Source: Pegea sp. RAD2-039 (lineage: Eukaryota > Chordata > Thaliacea > Salpida > Salpidae). Taken from it: a stretch of 64,000 bases of DNA. Shown here piece by piece: positions 60,791 through 64,000 of the stretch. The notes under the pieces are model-generated. The model saw only the letters and a list, made by a program, of their open reading frames with translations. It searched no databases and had not been told where the DNA came from. Position numbers and translations under genes: made by a program. The stretch spans positions 1 through 64,000 of the forward strand of contig JAQGEQ010000140.1 of the NCBI GenBank assembly GCA_034620365.1, written 5' to 3'. The first letter of the stretch is position 1. Each line of letters starts with the position of its first letter.

Positions 60791-62187
60791 AATAATTTAT
60801 ATGACACCAATTTTAAATCATAGAGATGATCAAGTCTTTAATAAGAAAACTTTGGGGAATTTTTATTGTTGTTTAAATACAAATCAAAAATTGATGAGTT
60901 GAAATTTACTCTTTAGGAGATAAAAGCATTTATCAGCTGGCTTGAGTTATCTGGATTGAAGTTATCTTTTTAAATTGTAGTTTATTTACAGATATTTTGA
61001 CTAAAATTGATAATCAGCCAAATTTTAAGGTAGAACTTTAAAACTAAATATCAATTGCGAGCTTTTATCAACTATTGACGTCAACTTTGAAATTTGTAAA
61101 TCCCAAATATATTTGATTATTATTTATTGGCTTTATCAAAAGATTAGTTTTCCTAAATCGTGTTAGAGTATAAGTTAAAAACATAAAATTTAAATAGTCT
61201 AAAGTTTACATTTATATATTTATTATTTGATTTGTCTTAAATATTCACGAAAAGTAAATACAGCAGCTTCAGTTAAGAGAATATTTTTAAATTTAGAAAA
61301 ACTGATTTATAATATTTCCCTTAATTTGTTTGTCTGTAAACAGAGTAACTAAAATAAATTATGATAATTATCTAATCATAAGAACTTTCCGGAAAAATAA
61401 GTAGAATTATTATATAAAATCTCAATTTACATAAATTATGAGAACTTTTTTTGGTTAGGTTATTGGCATTTTCATAATAAATAAAGTATGATTTGGAAAA
61501 AGCTTATTTTTAGCATCATTTACGTCATGAAGCCTTAATTGTTTGTAGTTACTTAACTTAAAATTTGAATAACTTAAACTTTAAATATCATCAAGAAATA
61601 ATCTGATAAAAGCCGGAAATTACTTTAATAATCTTAAAATAAGATCTTTAATTTGAACTTTAATATTAATAACTAATTATTATTCATCAAAACTAGTTAC
61701 ATCATTAATATTATCGTTCAATTCAATCTTTCTGTGTTACTTTTCTTACAAATTGTTTGCAAACTATTTTTTACAAACTAATTTAAAATAGATTCATCTT
61801 TCTAATCAATAATCATAATTTTTTATAAAGTTTTTGCGGTTAGCAGCTAATAAACTGATTGTATAGACAAAAAATCCTAAGCGCTTAGTAATTTTTTTAA
61901 TCTAATAATTGTGAATTTAAAATTTAATTTTTTTTCATTTAATTTCTTCACAATCAAAACACCAAAAAATAAAAAAATATAATAAATCCTTCAATAAATT
62001 TCTTATAAATTTTATTGCTATAAAATATCGCCTGAGGAAATAAGATTTGAAATCGTATAAAGTTTTCTATCGTAACCTGCCAACTCGTGATCCATTTGTC
62101 TTCCGTTTTCTCTGCTTCAAAATGATATGAGAATGTAGATGGCTCCACATTTACAGTTTGGTTGTTTGGAAAGCATTGCTGCAAAAG

Positions 62188-63623
62188 ATGCAATTGAAAT
62201 TATCTTCAAATCTTTTCTATGAATGGAAAGTATTTACCTTGGTTGTATTTGCTGTGTTATATACATGCAAAGGTTAGTTTTTATTCAGAAATATTTTGCA
62301 TTTTTATTTTCTAAATGATATTATTACTATAAAAAATAATTTAAAGTTGTTTTTCGTCAATAATTAGATGAAATATATTTTAATTAAAAATATATATGCC
62401 CATGTTGACATCATTTACAATTCTAGCATAACAAAGTTTGCAGTTATCTTTAATTATCTAGAAACCAAAATGTTGAAAAACCAGATTATCCAAGATGTAA
62501 ATAAGATTTAATTGATTTAACAACTTTTGTGTAATTATTTTTACTTTTACAATTTGTTACAAATTTTTCGTCTAATTTTAAACTAATTATTAATCTAATA
62601 ATAAAATAATTTAGTTTAACATTAAAACATAAAAGTTAGTATTTAGCTTCTAATAAAACTTCAAAAGACTGAAGATAATAAAATAATCTTGTTATTTGAG
62701 GATCAAATAAGTGAAACAAACAAGTTAAATTGGTGATTTGTAAAAAATGAAATATTCGAATATTTCTTTTCAGTTTAATTGAATGACAACATCATTAACA
62801 GATTATATGAATTTGTAAACATGTCTTTTTGTAAAACTTGTTCATAAATTCATTTTATATAAATTTAATAGTTTTATTTTTAAATATTATGCTATGAATA
62901 GAAATTTCTATTTTAATAAACTAGTTACAAGTTTTAACAAAACTTTTAATCTATTTAAAATTACATTATTTTACTATAAATTGAAATATATGCTCTTCTG
63001 AAAGTTCTAAATAAGTATTTATCGAACATACTTTATTCAAAAACTGATTATAGTGCAAAAGTAATAAAAAAATATTTGTGCCATTAATGATTAAACTCTA
63101 GCTTTCTAAGAAAAGTTGTAATTAAATATCAGCAAAAAAACTTATTTGATTTAAATGAATTATATTTAGAATAAATTTTTGAGTAACGAAAACTTGTTTA
63201 ACAACTCCAGAAAAATTAGTTAATCATAAAAATAGTTCATTTAATTAAGAGTAATATTTCAACTATTTTTTTACTGCCAAGACACTCGTTAACATTTTAA
63301 CAAATGAAGTATGTAAAGTACTTAAGCAAGTTAATTTACTGACAAAATATTTTAGGAGCTTACATATCGAAAGGAAACGCATGTCTTCCTAACAAGATAG
63401 AATTATGTAGTAATCAACCAATATCAAGACAAAGTTGTATAAGACTTGGTTGTTGTTATCGCTATTTTCTTTGGAAAGGTAATCTTTGTTACAGAGGTAG
63501 GAATGTATTTGCTAGTCAATGACCCGAACTTCCTAAACCGGAGTTTGTTTTACAGCCCAAAATATCCAGAAGATACCTACCATAATCTCACATCCGACTG
63601 TCATTCACAATCAAAAAAAGTAA
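62188..63623 (+). CDS. Small secreted trefoil-like (P-domain) protein
   Basis: Exon 1 (62188-62272) encodes MQLKLSSNLFYEWKVFTLVV, FAVLYTC, a signal-peptide-like start. It joins in phase 1 to exon 2 (63356-63496): GAYISKGNACLPNKIELC, SNQPISRQSCIRLGCCYRYF, LWKGNLCYR. The cysteine pattern C-x7-C-x9-C-x4-C-C-x10-C fits a trefoil (P) domain, apart from a shorter first loop than usual. Exon 3 (from 63556) gives a short basic end with TAA at 63621, or a donor (AAAAAA|GTAAAC) leads to exons beyond the window; the alternative frame of exon 3 reads PKYPEDTYHNLTSDC, so the true join is unsure. Trefoil proteins are usually mucus-associated. About 97 aa if it ends here. Confidence 0.5.
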
Positions 63624-64000
63624 ACATGAAAATATAGTTTTGTCTCTTTATTAACTTTTTCAAGTTTTTCATGAAACCAATTTTTTTTTTAAATTATTTA
63701 CAAATTGTTACTTGTATATTTATGAAGATTTAAATAAATTTGTAGATTAAACTTTTAAGATAGTTTTAAACGTGGATCATTATTTGTATATTTATAAATA
63801 AAAATAAATAAAGTTATTGATACTTACTTAATCTTTTTACTAAGTATCTTTTTTAGTTTATCTGTTTGCTTGAAAACTTTAAGTGAAAGATTATCTATCT
63901 ATTTTCAGCAACAATAAACATATTTGTTTGTAAAATAAATCTTATTAAAATTTCATTATTAATAACAGCTGATTGAAAATATTTTTAAGGAATTTCACTT
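63624..64000. other. Right edge, no gene seen
   Basis: AT-rich sequence downstream of (or an intron within) the trefoil-like gene. Confidence 0.4.

Noticed and set aside
62076..62193. Minus-strand exon QCFPNNQTVNVEPSTFSYHF
   Set aside because: It has plausible splice ends but overlaps the start of the in-phase plus-strand trefoil gene, and I find no partner exons.

Overview
The window is nuclear DNA from an invertebrate animal. It is very AT-rich (roughly 70% A+T by eye), its genes are split by GT-AG introns, and every protein family I can name is metazoan. Many introns are only 48-56 nt, while others reach 1-2 kb. Ultra-short introns, a secreted two-Ig protein, ShKT-repeat metallopeptidase genes and a lectin adhesion GPCR would fit a tunicate or another early-branching invertebrate, but I cannot fix the lineage. 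I see no prokaryotic operon, CRISPR array, rRNA or tRNA.

Layout. 1-1218: a 19-bp minisatellite that runs off the left edge and probably lies in an intron of the first gene. 1228-6042 (-): the N-terminal two thirds of a p190 RhoGAP. 9013-9918 (-): a ParB/sulfiredoxin-like protein with a C-terminal membrane anchor. 11174-13941 (-): DCUN1D4/5, a neddylation co-E3. 14.9-16.9 kb: a more GC-rich block of decayed transposon sequence ending in a LINE 3' tail. 17608-20836 (+): adhesion GPCR with a C-type lectin domain. 23082-27490 (+): SEL1L, the ERAD adaptor. 30135-31622 (+): a single-exon LPCAT. 33061-35722 (-): NUSAP1, with a dense TGACGTCA array in one exon. 36850-37868 (+): 5'-truncated LINE. 38799-39131 (-): PHF5A. 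41922-44491 (+): coiled-coil protein with a TAX1BP1/CALCOCO-like terminal zinc finger. 46788-50375 (+): secreted HExxH metallopeptidase with six ShKT domains. 51074-52426 (-): secreted two-Ig-domain protein. 54268-57743 (-): MORN1, with a LINE remnant in one intron. 62188-63623 (+): small secreted trefoil-like protein. The remaining intergenic DNA, notably 6-9, 27.5-30, 39-42, 44.5-46.8 and 57.7-62.2 kb, shows no gene I can support.

The genes look like an ordinary mixed eukaryotic neighbourhood (Rho signalling, neddylation, ERAD, phospholipid remodelling, spindle, splicing, cilia and secreted defence or adhesion proteins), not a co-functional cluster. The most unusual signals are the minisatellite and its resemblance to a tiny intron of its host gene, a 49-nt-type intron lengthened by an exact 30-bp duplication, the window-wide excess of TGACGTCA with ten copies inside one NUSAP1 exon, the ShKT/Thr-rich repeat expansion, and a LINE family present as at least four pieces. 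I found no clear case of a wholly undescribed system.
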